Shown: positions 17,210 through 26,249 of the stretch, in pieces
Layout of the letters: the number at the start of each line of letters is the position of its first letter
Position numbering within the stretch: position 1 is the first letter of the stretch
Source: Pseudomonas viridiflava
GTDB taxonomy: Bacteria; Pseudomonadota; Gammaproteobacteria; Pseudomonadales; Pseudomonadaceae
Direction of reading: 5' to 3'
Assembly: GCF_900582625.1 (NCBI RefSeq)
Contig: NZ_UTIQ01000199.1
Span: 372,001-436,000, forward strand
DNA length: 64,000 nucleotides
Notes under the pieces: generated by a model
What the model was told of the DNA's origin: nothing
Databases searched by the model: none
Seen by the model: the letters and a program-made list of their open reading frames with translations, nothing else
Position numbers and translations under genes: made by a program

Positions 17210-18234
17210 CTGCGAAACTATTTCTTAACCTAGCAAGCCTCAACGCTCACGCTTATCGCCTCAAACGCTCCTGGGAAAGGGGACGTCTGCGCAGCCTTCT
17301 GCTCCTGTGGCTTATTGAACTTGAAGAGCTGTTACCGGCAAACGTCAGAGCAAAGCTGCGAACCACGGTGCGTACGCAAGTGCTCAGCTGGCCGCTACCG
17401 GATGACTTTGACCCTTTGCGGCCCAGCGTACTGCTGCTACCCGTGTCACAGACGATGGCGCAACAGCTGACGTTGCCGCTGGCGGCCACACGCGATCTGG
17501 ACAGCGTGTTGGGCTTTGAAATCGACAAGTACACGCCCTTTCCTGCCGATCAGGTGTATTTCACGGCGCGTATTCAACGTAAAACCGCGACCCATGCGCA
17601 GGTGCTGTTGGTTGCCGTACAGCGCGACCGCCTGAACACCATCATCGCGGCGTGTGCCGCGCAAAAGGTCAAGCTGCGCCGTATCGATGCTGTCGACCGC
17701 CAGAACGAGCGTATGGGTGTTGACCTGCTCCCTGCCGATCACGCTATCGCGCGCCCGGCACTGTCCCGAATTCATCTGTCCCTTTGGCTGACGGTGTTTG
17801 CGTTGCTCCTGGGAACCATGATTGCTGTCTTGCACAAGCACGAACGGCTTGTAGCGAATATGGAATCTCAGGTCGCGTTACAGCGGACCGAGGCCGCCGA
17901 ACTTGACGACTTGCGACGGGCTTTAAACAGCACGCAAAGCGCTGCTCGTTACTTGAGCACATTGAAAACGATGCGTCCGACGCGTAGCGCGTTGATCGCT
18001 GAGCTGTCCCACTGTCTGGATTCGGACAGCTGGATCGAGAACCTGGAAATAGCCCAAAACGACCAGGTCTCTTTTTCAGGGCTTAGCAAGAAAGCCAGCA
18101 GTCTTATTGGCCAACTCAAAGCGTGTCCGAGCCTCGAAGGAGTGCAGTTTCAGGGAGTTATTCAGCCGGAGGCGCAAAGCGGGAATGAACGCTTTTCCAT
18201 TGTTTCTCGCGTGAAACAGGGTGCACTGCCATGA
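17206..18234 (+). CDS. gspL: Type II secretion protein GspL
   Basis: The 342-residue product has an N-terminal cytoplasmic actin-like domain (residues 1-185), a single membrane helix near residues 188-208 ('LWLTVFALLLGTMIAVL') and a periplasmic PilN-like ferredoxin-fold domain with a coiled coil before it. GspL tethers the GspE ATPase to the inner membrane platform. I chose the ATG at 17206, which overlaps the gspK stop as ATGA, over the upstream TTG at 17197. The cytoplasmic part is divergent from classical XcpY, in line with the distinct operon type. Confidence 0.85.
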   Translation: MTAKLFLNLASLNAHAYRLKRSWERGRLRSLLLLWLIELEELLPANVRAKLRTTVRTQVLSWPLPDDFDPLRPSVLLLPVSQTMAQQLTLPLAATRDLDSVLGFEIDKYTPFPADQVYFTARIQRKTATHAQVLLVAVQRDRLNTIIAACAAQKVKLRRIDAVDRQNERMGVDLLPADHAIARPALSRIHLSLWLTVFALLLGTMIAVLHKHERLVANMESQVALQRTEAAELDDLRRALNSTQSAARYLSTLKTMRPTRSALIAELSHCLDSDSWIENLEIAQNDQVSFSGLSKKASSLIGQLKACPSLEGVQFQGVIQPEAQSGNERFSIVSRVKQGALP

Positions 18235-18842
18235 GTCGTTCATTGACGCGTATTGAACGCAAAATAGTCGCGCTCGCCTTGTTGGCAGCGGTACTCACAG
18301 GCATCTGGTACATCGCTGTAGAGAGTTGGTTTCTGCAACCACTGCGCGCGCTGAGCGACCAAGCAGAAACCCTGGCCGACCAGCATCACAGGTACGCCCT
18401 CTCGCTCGCTCAGAAAGATGATTTGCAAGCAGCCCTCTCGACCACGCAAGCAGACGCGTCAAGCCTCGCGAGTCTGTTTCCTGGAGAAGACCCCAACGCA
18501 GTTGCCGCAGACTTTATGCAATACGTGGTCGATCAGGTCAGCGCTGTCTCCTCAGAGGGCCCAGGGTGTGAAGTAGCTCAGCGCAGTCCCATTGTCCCGG
18601 CGGCGCTGACGCCCGAGCCCTACCAACAGGTGAACGTGAGCGTAACGCTGGACTGTGGGACGCAGCCGTTGGCTAACCTGCTCCACAGTATTGAATATGG
18701 CCAACCGAGCGTATTCGTTGACTATCTCAACATACGTCGCGAGAACGCCAATTCGTCTGGGCCAGGGCCCGGCCGGCTCAAGGTCCAGCTGCTGCTCCGG
18801 GCTTATCTGCAGAACGGCGCTGGCGAGGTGACAACACCATGA
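18231..18842 (+). CDS. gspM: Type II secretion protein GspM
   Basis: The 203-residue product has one membrane helix at about residues 11-30 and a periplasmic domain with a coiled-coil start ('SDQAETLADQHHRY') and a circular ferredoxin-like fold, as in GspM/PilO. Its partner is GspL. The start overlaps gspL by 4 bases and the stop overlaps the following gene by 4 bases. Assignment rests on size, topology and operon position more than on motifs. Confidence 0.82.
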   Translation: MSRSLTRIERKIVALALLAAVLTGIWYIAVESWFLQPLRALSDQAETLADQHHRYALSLAQKDDLQAALSTTQADASSLASLFPGEDPNAVAADFMQYVVDQVSAVSSEGPGCEVAQRSPIVPAALTPEPYQQVNVSVTLDCGTQPLANLLHSIEYGQPSVFVDYLNIRRENANSSGPGPGRLKVQLLLRAYLQNGAGEVTTP

Positions 18843-19351
18843 CCTTGCGACTCAGTGTATTAGCGCCCTCGGCACTCGCTGCCTTGCTGCTTGCAAATTT
18901 GATTTGGCAACTGCAAGCCACCCCACATCCTCGTTGGCAACCGATGGCGACCAAATCTCCGCTCGCGGTTTCCCGCGCACCCATCGCAATGTTGCCGGAC
19001 CTATCGGAGCAGTACCGAGCCGTGTCATGGGAGCAGCCGTTGTTCAGCCCACAGCGTCGTCCAGACCCAACGGGCGAGCCCGCTGGTGTTCCCGCCACGA
19101 CTTTCTCTTTGGGCGGCGTGGTCATCACAAGCCAGGGCCAATGGGCATGGTTACGTGCAGCCGGTGGCAAGCCCATAAGAGCAAAGTTAGGCGTCACGCT
19201 GGAAGGTGGGTGGACGCTTACCCACATCACCCCAACGAGCGCCACGTTATCCCGGTCAGGTAAAGACCAAATAGTGCAGATCCCGGCAGCACGCCTTCCG
19301 TTAGCGCCCCCTGCTCCAGCCACTCCTCATACAGATGCGCGTCTTCCATGA
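18839..19351 (+). CDS. gspN: XpsN/GspN-type component (GspC-like role)
   Basis: The 170-residue product has one N-terminal membrane helix (residues 8-24) and a periplasmic domain with 'PLFSPQRRPD', 'FSLGGVVI.SQGQWAWLR' and 'LGVTLEGGWTLTHITPTSATLS' strands. This resembles the homology region of GspC/XcpP and the short XpsN protein of Xanthomonas. It lies between gspM and gspD, exactly where xpsN lies in the xps operon. By analogy it should connect the inner-membrane platform with the secretin. No separate gspC gene is present in the operon. It overlaps both neighbours by 4 bases. Confidence 0.78.
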   Translation: MTLRLSVLAPSALAALLLANLIWQLQATPHPRWQPMATKSPLAVSRAPIAMLPDLSEQYRAVSWEQPLFSPQRRPDPTGEPAGVPATTFSLGGVVITSQGQWAWLRAAGGKPIRAKLGVTLEGGWTLTHITPTSATLSRSGKDQIVQIPAARLPLAPPAPATPHTDARLP

Positions 19352-21600
19352 AAAAACCATTACATGCCTTATTTACGGCCGCTTCGCTGCGAGTCCCGCT
19401 GTGCGGGCTGGCTGTAGCGATCAGCCTGCAGGGTTGTTCCATTCCCGCGCAAAAGCTTGTCGGCGATCCTTCTCTAATGAGCGAAGCGCTGTCGGGAACG
19501 GGCGATCAAAGACCCAAACTCGTAGAGGATCGGGAGCCGCAAAGCGAGCCTGCCGCGCCCCAGACAACGTCGCAGTCGCCGCCCCAGAAACACATCATTA
19601 CGGGGAATCAGCAGTTTATTCGCGAGCCTGCTCGCATGGCTCAGCCGGCGGTGACCGAGCAAGCAGATATTGTTTTCAACTTCACCGATCAGCCCATCGA
19701 AGCCGTGGTCAACAGCGTGCTCGGTGACTTGCTCCACGAAAACTACACAATCTCCAAGGACGTCAAAGGCTCGGTCAGTTTTTCAACGTCTAAACCCGTT
19801 AACAAACAACAGGCGCTTTCGATCCTGGAGACCCTCTTGTCCTGGACCGAAAACGCGATGATCCGGCAAGGGGATCGCTACGTCGTGCTTCCTGCGAGCC
19901 AGGCGGTGGCAGGCAAGCTTGTGCCAGAAATGGGCCTCGCGCAGCCGCCAGGCGGGCTTTCGGCGCGCCTATATCCGCTGCGCTACATCGGCGCTGCTGA
20001 GATGCAGAAGCTGCTCAAACCGTTTGTACGCGAGAGCGCCTTTCTTCTCGTAGACCCCGCGCGCAACGTGCTGAGTCTCGCCGGTACGCCAGACGAGTTG
20101 GCAAACTATCAGGAAACCATCGACACCTTTGACGTGGACTGGCTTAAAGGCATGTCGATCAGCGTTTACGGCCTGCAACGCGCGTCGGTGGCGGAGCTGA
20201 TGCCACAGCTGCAAAAGATTTTCGGCCCGGACAGCGGTTCGCCACTGGGGAGCATGGTCAAGTTCATGCCCAACGAGCGCACCAATTCTGTGGTCGCCAT
20301 TTCGTCCCAGCCCGGTTATTTGCGTGAGGTCGGCGAGTGGATCCGCACCATTGACGAGGGCGGTGGCAACGAGCCGCAGATGTATGTCTACGACGTTAAA
20401 AACCTTAAAGCTGCTGAGCTCGCCAAGTACCTGCGGCAGGTTTATGGAACCGGACAGATAACCGAAGACGCACCTGCGAAAGTTGCACCCGGCCTACGCA
20501 CAGCCACCCTGTCGTCCCCAGGTGGCACCGCCGGCGCAAATGGTGTTCAGGAAGGGTTGGGCTTGGCCAGCACTAATGCGCCCGGGTTTGAGAGCGACGA
20601 GGCTGAGCAGGCTGATGATGTTGGGGAAGAAGCTTCCGACACGCAGGCGATTTCCGGTAACTCGGTAAAGAGTCTGGATCAAACCGTTCGAATCACTGCG
20701 CAGAAAAGCAGCAACCAACTGCTGGTTCGCACTCGGCCTGCACAATGGAAAGAAATAGAAACGGCAATCAGGCGGTTGGACAACCCGCCCCTTCAAGTAC
20801 AGATAGAAACACGAATTCTCGAAGTGAAATTAACCGGCGCGCTGGACCTTGGTGTGCAGTGGTACCTGGGACGGTTGGCGGGTAACTCCGCCAGCACTAC
20901 GGTTGCGAATGAGTCGGGTAGCCAAGGGGCATTGGGCGCCGGCGGGGTCGCTCTGGGCAATAGCTCGCTGTTTTACTCCTTCGTGAGCGACAACCTCCAA
21001 GTGGCGCTGCGGGCGCTGGAAACAAAAGGCCTGACTCAGGTTCTTTCGGCTCCATCGCTTGTCGTGCTTAACAACCAGCAAGCGCAGATCCAGGTTGGCG
21101 ATAACATCCCGATCAGCCAGACAACCGTTAACACGAGCAACTCTGATACCACGTTAAGCAGTGTGGAATACGTCCAAACGGGGGTCATTCTGGACGTGCT
21201 GCCACGCATTAACCCGGGCGGCCTGGTGTACATGGATATTCAGCAGCAGGTCAGCGATGCCGATGTCAGTGCTATTACGACAGCGCGCCCCAATCCACGG
21301 ATCTCCACTCGATCCGTATCCACGCAAATTGCAGTCCAGAGCGGACAAACCATCCTCCTCGGCGGACTAATCAAGCAGGACAATAACGAGTCCTCGAGCT
21401 CAGTGCCGGGGCTGGCAAACATTCCTGGATTGGGTTGGTTATTCGGAACCAAATCAACAGCGCGTGACCGCACAGAATTAATTGTGTTGATCACGCCTCG
21501 CGTCGTGACCAGCACGAATCAGGCCCGCCAAGTTACCGACGACTACCGCGAGCAAATGCGTCTACTGACTGGGGACCTTACAGTTTCGGGATCACGCTAG
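19348..21600 (+). CDS. gspD: Type II secretion secretin GspD (lipoprotein)
   Basis: The 750-residue product forms the outer-membrane gate. It has a lipoprotein signal with lipobox 'LQGC' (Cys30), so it may be inserted without a separate pilotin. An N0 domain starts near residue 108 ('IVFNFTDQPIEAVVNSVLGD'), N1-N3 domains follow, and the C-terminal secretin core contains 'VPGLANIPGLGWLFGTKS' and 'ELIVLITPRVV'. A low-complexity acidic insert lies at residues 385-440. It is the last gene of the operon and is followed by a stable hairpin at 21615-21656. Confidence 0.95.
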   Translation: MKKPLHALFTAASLRVPLCGLAVAISLQGCSIPAQKLVGDPSLMSEALSGTGDQRPKLVEDREPQSEPAAPQTTSQSPPQKHIITGNQQFIREPARMAQPAVTEQADIVFNFTDQPIEAVVNSVLGDLLHENYTISKDVKGSVSFSTSKPVNKQQALSILETLLSWTENAMIRQGDRYVVLPASQAVAGKLVPEMGLAQPPGGLSARLYPLRYIGAAEMQKLLKPFVRESAFLLVDPARNVLSLAGTPDELANYQETIDTFDVDWLKGMSISVYGLQRASVAELMPQLQKIFGPDSGSPLGSMVKFMPNERTNSVVAISSQPGYLREVGEWIRTIDEGGGNEPQMYVYDVKNLKAAELAKYLRQVYGTGQITEDAPAKVAPGLRTATLSSPGGTAGANGVQEGLGLASTNAPGFESDEAEQADDVGEEASDTQAISGNSVKSLDQTVRITAQKSSNQLLVRTRPAQWKEIETAIRRLDNPPLQVQIETRILEVKLTGALDLGVQWYLGRLAGNSASTTVANESGSQGALGAGGVALGNSSLFYSFVSDNLQVALRALETKGLTQVLSAPSLVVLNNQQAQIQVGDNIPISQTTVNTSNSDTTLSSVEYVQTGVILDVLPRINPGGLVYMDIQQQVSDADVSAITTARPNPRISTRSVSTQIAVQSGQTILLGGLIKQDNNESSSSVPGLANIPGLGWLFGTKSTARDRTELIVLITPRVVTSTNQARQVTDDYREQMRLLTGDLTVSGSR

Positions 21601-21614
21601 CGGAAGTTGTTAAA

Positions 21615-21656
21615 GCCAGATCACCTCGGGTGTATCCATCATGAGGTGATCCTGGC
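21615..21656 (+). terminator. Hairpin closing the T2SS operon
   Basis: GCCAGATCACCTC (21615-21627) pairs with GAGGTGATCCTGGC (21643-21656) with one bulged base and a 15-base loop. Only a short GCTTT follows, so it is either a weak terminator or a transcript-stabilising hairpin. Confidence 0.55.
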
Positions 21657-21719
21657 GCTTTGCACGTGCATACCCACTGCGGGCCCCATCGTTTCGATTA
21701 AGGTAAGCAGTGCGCTGCA

Positions 21720-22454
21720 CTACAGTCGCTGGCTTTCGTCACTCACGCGCCCCAACTCTTTTACGATCTTCCCCAAGTAATACGCGGCGCTGCTAGGCAC
21801 CCACTGCAGGTCGTATTGCAGGAGACGAGGCCGGACAAAATCGTAGCTTTGTTTAAGCGTTCCTATGGCTTCAGCATGCTGAGGATTAAGTGTTTGCAGC
21901 TGCGCAAAGCGTCTGACGATCGCCTGGTCGAGCTCCGGAAAAGTCACTTCGTTTTCATTGACGATGTACACCGCCAAAGATCCGAATGTGCGCGTTTCGT
22001 AGAGGAGCAGGAAGGTTTGAACATCCAGGCTTTGGCGATAAAGCGACTGAGTAAAAGGATCCTGCGGCGGCGCTGCGGCATAACGTAGATTCGCCACTTG
22101 ATCGAGACGGGCCTGTGCCTCAAGCAGCGGGTTGATCCAAGTCGGATGGAGCTGCGCGTTGCTAGAGGGTTGTCGCTCAAGGTCTGCGACTTTCACAAGC
22201 AGCCCTTTACCCGCGGCCTGTAGCTCTGGATCTTGTGTACTAAGCAACAGCTTTTGCAGCTTATCCCTGCTCTGGCGATAGCGATCTAGATGTTTCTGAT
22301 CCCCGCCATCTTTGTTCGGATTGTAATAAACCAGCAAGTTGCTGCAGAGGCTGAATGCCTCGACGCGCACGGCCTGAATATCTTCAGTCGTTGCTTTCGC
22401 CAGCGCGAGTTCGGGGGATAGCAGTAGTAAGGTCAGCAGTAAGCGGATGAGCAT
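21720..22454 (-). CDS. Exported helical protein of unknown function
   Basis: The 244-residue product has a strong signal peptide (residues 1-19, ending 'LALA'). The mature part is mainly helical, with one Cys, repeated 'L...A.L..' patterns and a conserved-looking C-terminal 'SSAAYYLGKIVKELGR'. No family is recognised with certainty. It is convergent with the T2SS operon. Its direction matches the Cache and arylsulfatase genes, but a probable terminator at 22687-22720 separates it from them. It is probably periplasmic. Confidence 0.6.
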   Translation of the reverse strand: MLIRLLLTLLLLSPELALAKATTEDIQAVRVEAFSLCSNLLVYYNPNKDGGDQKHLDRYRQSRDKLQKLLLSTQDPELQAAGKGLLVKVADLERQPSSNAQLHPTWINPLLEAQARLDQVANLRYAAAPPQDPFTQSLYRQSLDVQTFLLLYETRTFGSLAVYIVNENEVTFPELDQAIVRRFAQLQTLNPQHAEAIGTLKQSYDFVRPRLLQYDLQWVPSSAAYYLGKIVKELGRVSDESQRL

Positions 22455-22854
22455 GTGCGCACTCCCTTGTTATTGTTTTAGTCCATGCGATGGCGCCGTA
22501 CCGGACACGCAAGCGCGAGTCCGGGGCCATCTGGATCGTCACGGGTAGCAACAACCATCAGGCAGGCGCGAAGGTTAAAAACGGCGGCACTCTTGTGAAG
22601 TGCTCACCGACAGCAGAGGGCTACCGACGCAGCCCTCGTTTAGGCAGTGCAACTAACGCCGTGGAACGCGTCACACCACCTGCTGTAAAAAACTCCCGTG
22701 GCAGGGCTGCGTCAGGAGTTGGAAAAAGTACCCTCCCTAGTTCCATCAGGAGTCATACATAGTTTTCCAAAAACAATCGCTGATCTGCCCGAGCGCAACA
22801 CTCGGTCAGTCAGTGGTGTCAATCGCGTAGATTTCGCAGGGCAGCAGCCTGTTC
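22455..22854. other. Intergenic region with terminator and hairpin
   Basis: About 400 bp. It contains a leftward terminator at 22687-22720 and a second stem (GAGGGCT 22616-22622 with AGCCCTC 22631-22637). An open frame at 22490-22762 has unnatural composition and no ribosome site; I do not regard it as a gene. Confidence 0.5.
22687..22720 (-). terminator. Leftward terminator after the Cache gene
   Basis: Read leftward, AACTCC and GGAGTT arms (22715-22720 and 22691-22696) enclose an inner GCAG/CTGC stem and are followed by a run of T (22687-22692 on the complement). Confidence 0.65.
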
Positions 22855-23706
22855 TCAGCGCGGTTTCAGGTAATAGCCAACGGCGACCAGGTACTTACCT
22901 GCCTTGCGAAACAGGGCATGTTTATCCTCCACCTTCCCGGTCACAGGATTTCTCCAGCGATAGTCATATCCGCCGCTTTGGCTCTGCTTGGCCAAGGCAA
23001 GAATTGGAGCGCCAACGGGTTTTCCCTCTGGGTCTTTGATGGTGGCGAAGTCGACGCCCACCAGGCGCAGGTTGTAGCCATGCGCGACGTAACGACGGGT
23101 GTTGAGGTCAATCACGAACACGTACAAGTCGTCCTCGCGAAAGCTCGTCGACAAATCGTTGATTGAACGGATTGCGCTCTGAGAATCTTTGGCAAGTGCC
23201 GCAGCGGCCTTATCCAACAGTTCCTCTGCCTGTTTGGGTGAGGCGCGAGGAATGTATTGGCCGACAGCGAAAACACGATCACCAACGCGTTGGTAGTACA
23301 CGTGCTTGCGCTCAATGCGTCCGTCGCGCGCATTCATCCAGCGGTACTCCGCTGTGCCTACCTTTCCTTCCGGCGAGGCCAACGCGTCTGCAAACGCCTT
23401 GCGTAATTCCGGCTCCAGGGTTTTGGACACATCACGTCCAATCAGCACGGCAGACGTGCCTCCGCTGGCCAGCATCGTTCCGTGGGTATCCACCACAAAC
23501 ACATAGTGTTCGCCATCAACGAACTCCCCCTGTCGGCTAAATGCAGCTAACGCGGCATCACCTTGAACGCGGTAATACTCCACGGCACTGCTCAGTAGCT
23601 TTTGTGCGCGTTCCCCTTCAGGGCTGTCGGCAGCGGAAGCGGTCATGGGTTGGCCTGCGAGCAGCCAACACGCCATTACCAGCCCTACAAACCTAGCGAT
23701 TTGCAT
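22855..23706 (-). CDS. Periplasmic two-Cache-domain protein
   Basis: The 283-residue product has a signal peptide (cleavage near 'ASAAD') and two tandem Cache domains at about residues 35-155 and 165-283. Each ends with the 'V.D..G..........G.....DP...A...Y.W......K' Cache pattern and a final 'VAVGYYL'-type strand. I start it at the ATG at 23706; the longer frame runs into the arylsulfatase gene. There is no transmembrane signalling module, so it is a soluble ligand-binding protein that would need a partner receptor. It lies 65 bases downstream of the arylsulfatase and is probably cotranscribed, suggesting it binds a product or substrate of that enzyme. Confidence 0.8.
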   Translation of the reverse strand: MQIARFVGLVMACWLLAGQPMTASAADSPEGERAQKLLSSAVEYYRVQGDAALAAFSRQGEFVDGEHYVFVVDTHGTMLASGGTSAVLIGRDVSKTLEPELRKAFADALASPEGKVGTAEYRWMNARDGRIERKHVYYQRVGDRVFAVGQYIPRASPKQAEELLDKAAAALAKDSQSAIRSINDLSTSFREDDLYVFVIDLNTRRYVAHGYNLRLVGVDFATIKDPEGKPVGAPILALAKQSQSGGYDYRWRNPVTGKVEDKHALFRKAGKYLVAVGYYLKPR

Positions 23707-23771
23707 GTCTCTAACTCCAGATTTAAAAACTGCTTGGTAAACACGACGTCGAGCCGCCCTCCTCCCACCAC

Positions 23772-25415
23772 TCACTTCGCGCCGGAGACTGGAGGAAACG
23801 CCACACCCACCTGCTTGGCGTAGGCCTGCCACGCGTCTTTCATGCGCTGTACGGTTTCAGGCTGCTGGGCGGAGAGATCTCGGGTTTCCCCACGGTCCTT
23901 GGCGATATCAAACAACTGCCATTGCGGCGGCTGTGGCGGCGCGCCCATACCGACCTGCGGACGCATGCCCAGTAACTTGAAACTGCCGTCGCGGTAATAG
24001 GTGTTGCCAAACAGCTCGCCTGCCAACGGCCCGTTGCTGTGCGGACCTACATTCCCTGCCAGCATGGAAAGGATCGACTTGCCTGTAATCGGGTTCATGC
24101 CAGGCTCATTTGGCATAGGTAGCCCTGCCAGCTCGAGGAAGGTCGGAGCCAAATCATCAATTCTGGCAATTCCGTTCTCTACGCCCCGGCGAGCCTGCGA
24201 TTTAGGCAGGTGCACAATGGCAGGCACGCTGATACCACCCTCTGCCGTAGTGCCTTTGAACAGATGGAATGGGGCGGCGCTCACCTCGGCCCAACGCGGA
24301 CCGTAGTCGATCTGGGAGCCCCGTCGCCCCAAGTTGGCGTAGCTATTGTCGGTATGTGGGCCTGCGGGATAGAAAAACGTGTGATTCTCGCCAGCGGCTC
24401 CATTGTCGGACATGAACACAATAAGCGTGTTGTCGTACTGGCCGCTCTCGCGCAGGTACTCAACCAATCGCCCGATGTTGTGGTCGAGGTTGTCGACCAT
24501 GGCGGCGTAAATCTCCATCTTCCGACTTTCAAGCTGCTTCTGCTCAGGACTCAATTGGGCCCAGTTTGGCAGCTGTGGCGTGCCAGGCAGTGGCTGGGCG
24601 GGGCTGAAGTCCGCCTGCAACAGGCCAAGCTTTTTCATCCGCTCGATACGGGCCATACGAATGCTGTCGTAGCCTTTGTCGTATTGCCCGCGGTACTTGT
24701 CCAGATAGGCGTCGGGCGCTTGAAGTGGCCAGTGCGGGGCCGTGTAGGCCGCGTAGGCAAAAAAGGGCTTGCCGTCTTTTCGGTTATTTTTCAGGTAGCT
24801 GATGAGCTTGTCGGTATAGAAATCAGTCGAGTAAGAATCATCCGGTAGCACGGCCGGCTGGCCGTTTTCGCGAAAGTTCACCTGCTCAATTCTGGTGGGA
24901 TTTTCGCTAGCGGGTTTGAAGTGTGAAGCCCCTCCTTCCAAGAGCGCGAAGGACTTCTCGAAACCCCGTGCCGCCGGCCCTTGCTCCGGTTCCAAGCCCA
25001 GGTGCCATTTGCCTACCATCGCGGTGTGGTAACCACCGGCCTTAAGTAACTCGGCGATCGAGGAGCTGTTGCGATTCAGGTAACCCTCATAACCAGGTTT
25101 GCCCGTTTGAAAAGGCTGCAGCGCCTCCGCCATGGTCCCCAATCCAGCTAGATGGTGGTCCGTACCCGACATCATCATCGAGCGCGACGGCGAGCAGGTG
25201 GGGGACGCGTACATGCCGGTCATTTTCAAGCCATCAGCGGCCAGTTGGTCCAGGGTCGGTGTTTTGATCTCTCCACCAAAACTTCCCAGATCGGAGTAGC
25301 CGAGATCGTCCGCCAGTATCAATAAAATATTGGGCCGATCCGACGGCGCAGCACTCGCTGACCCGTGCACAAATACCCCAAACAAAACGCTGCACATCAA
25401 CCGGCTATAGCGCAT
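23772..25415 (-). CDS. Exported arylsulfatase
   Basis: The 547-residue product has a signal peptide (residues 1-23). It has the sulfatase fold: the metal-binding 'ADDLGYSD' at residues 35-42 and the formylglycine motif C-x-P-S-R with Cys74 ('TCSPSR'). 'MVGKWHLG' near residue 130 and 'FMSDNGA' near residue 330 complete the active site. It hydrolyses aryl or alkyl sulfate esters. The start at 25415 gives a clean signal peptide, unlike the longer frame to 25601. The exported form differs from the cytoplasmic AtsA described in P. aeruginosa. A formylglycine-generating enzyme is not visible in the window. Confidence 0.9.
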   Translation of the reverse strand: MRYSRLMCSVLFGVFVHGSASAAPSDRPNILLILADDLGYSDLGSFGGEIKTPTLDQLAADGLKMTGMYASPTCSPSRSMMMSGTDHHLAGLGTMAEALQPFQTGKPGYEGYLNRNSSSIAELLKAGGYHTAMVGKWHLGLEPEQGPAARGFEKSFALLEGGASHFKPASENPTRIEQVNFRENGQPAVLPDDSYSTDFYTDKLISYLKNNRKDGKPFFAYAAYTAPHWPLQAPDAYLDKYRGQYDKGYDSIRMARIERMKKLGLLQADFSPAQPLPGTPQLPNWAQLSPEQKQLESRKMEIYAAMVDNLDHNIGRLVEYLRESGQYDNTLIVFMSDNGAAGENHTFFYPAGPHTDNSYANLGRRGSQIDYGPRWAEVSAAPFHLFKGTTAEGGISVPAIVHLPKSQARRGVENGIARIDDLAPTFLELAGLPMPNEPGMNPITGKSILSMLAGNVGPHSNGPLAGELFGNTYYRDGSFKLLGMRPQVGMGAPPQPPQWQLFDIAKDRGETRDLSAQQPETVQRMKDAWQAYAKQVGVAFPPVSGAK

Positions 25416-25458
25416 TCCCACACCTTTTCGTTTCGTCGAGCTCATGGGCAGAAAGACC

Positions 25459-26193
25459 TTAGTTGGCACCAGCGCCCAGTCGAGAACCGGGCGAATAAGC
25501 CGCTGCAAACGCCGGGAGGGCTTGCAGTCGTGCGTACCACGCGGTGACGTTAGGGCGGTCGGCCCACAGCGAGGCAAGCCCCAAGTCTTCCAGGCGAACA
25601 ATGCTGGGCATCATGGCGATGTCTGCCAGAGTCAGGTCGTCATGGGCGATCCATTGCGTCTTGCCAAGCGCCGCCTCCATACGCTCCAGCGACTGTTCGA
25701 TCCGCTCCATTGCGTCGTCCAGTTTGTTTTGCGCAAACCCTTCTGGGCCCACTTCCAATGCGAAGTGCTTACGCAATGGCAGGCGACTCGCGAACGCTTG
25801 GCGTTGCTCCGGCTCCATGGCGCGCAACCCTCCCCCGAAGAATTTCTGGAAGGATGGATAGCGAATAGCTGGGGTCATGACTTCATCCAGGTATTGCACC
25901 CAAGCGCGCATCTGCGCGCGTTCATAAGCATCTTTCGGAATCAGGGCAACTTCCGGAAACAGCTCTTCCAGGTACTCGTTAATCACCGTGGAATCGACAA
26001 TGGCGCAGCCGTCATGTACCAGAGAAGGCACCAGACCATTGGGGTTGATTGCCAAATACTCCGGGGTTAGATGCTCACCACGTTCCAAACGAATGCGCAC
26101 ATCGGAGTACGCCAGCCCTTTGTGGGCCAAAACAAAACGTACGCGCTGGCTGCAGGTTGAAATGCCTGCGTTGTAAAGTTCGAGACCACTCAT
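25459..26193 (-). CDS. Glutathione S-transferase, beta-etherase-like clade
   Basis: The 244-residue product has a thioredoxin-fold N-terminal domain ('CSQRVRFVLAHKGL', 'NPNGLVPSLVHDG') and 'DSTVINEYLEELFPE', the glutathione-binding segment. An all-helical C-terminal domain ends with 'TLADIAMMPSI'. The pattern 'NP.G.VP.L.HDG......STVI.EYLE..FP' resembles the LigE/LigF glutathione-dependent beta-etherases and related GSTs, from memory. The function may be ether cleavage, cis-trans isomerisation or simple conjugation. A terminator at 26250-26304 separates it from the cyclase gene, so it may be expressed from its own promoter. The start is supported by GGAGATGATTT. Confidence 0.8.
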   Translation of the reverse strand: MSGLELYNAGISTCSQRVRFVLAHKGLAYSDVRIRLERGEHLTPEYLAINPNGLVPSLVHDGCAIVDSTVINEYLEELFPEVALIPKDAYERAQMRAWVQYLDEVMTPAIRYPSFQKFFGGGLRAMEPEQRQAFASRLPLRKHFALEVGPEGFAQNKLDDAMERIEQSLERMEAALGKTQWIAHDDLTLADIAMMPSIVRLEDLGLASLWADRPNVTAWYARLQALPAFAAAYSPGSRLGAGAN

Positions 26194-26249
26194 AAATCAT
26201 CTCCAAATCGGCTAACTGCCACCTGCCTGCCGGCACTATGCGTGGCGTG

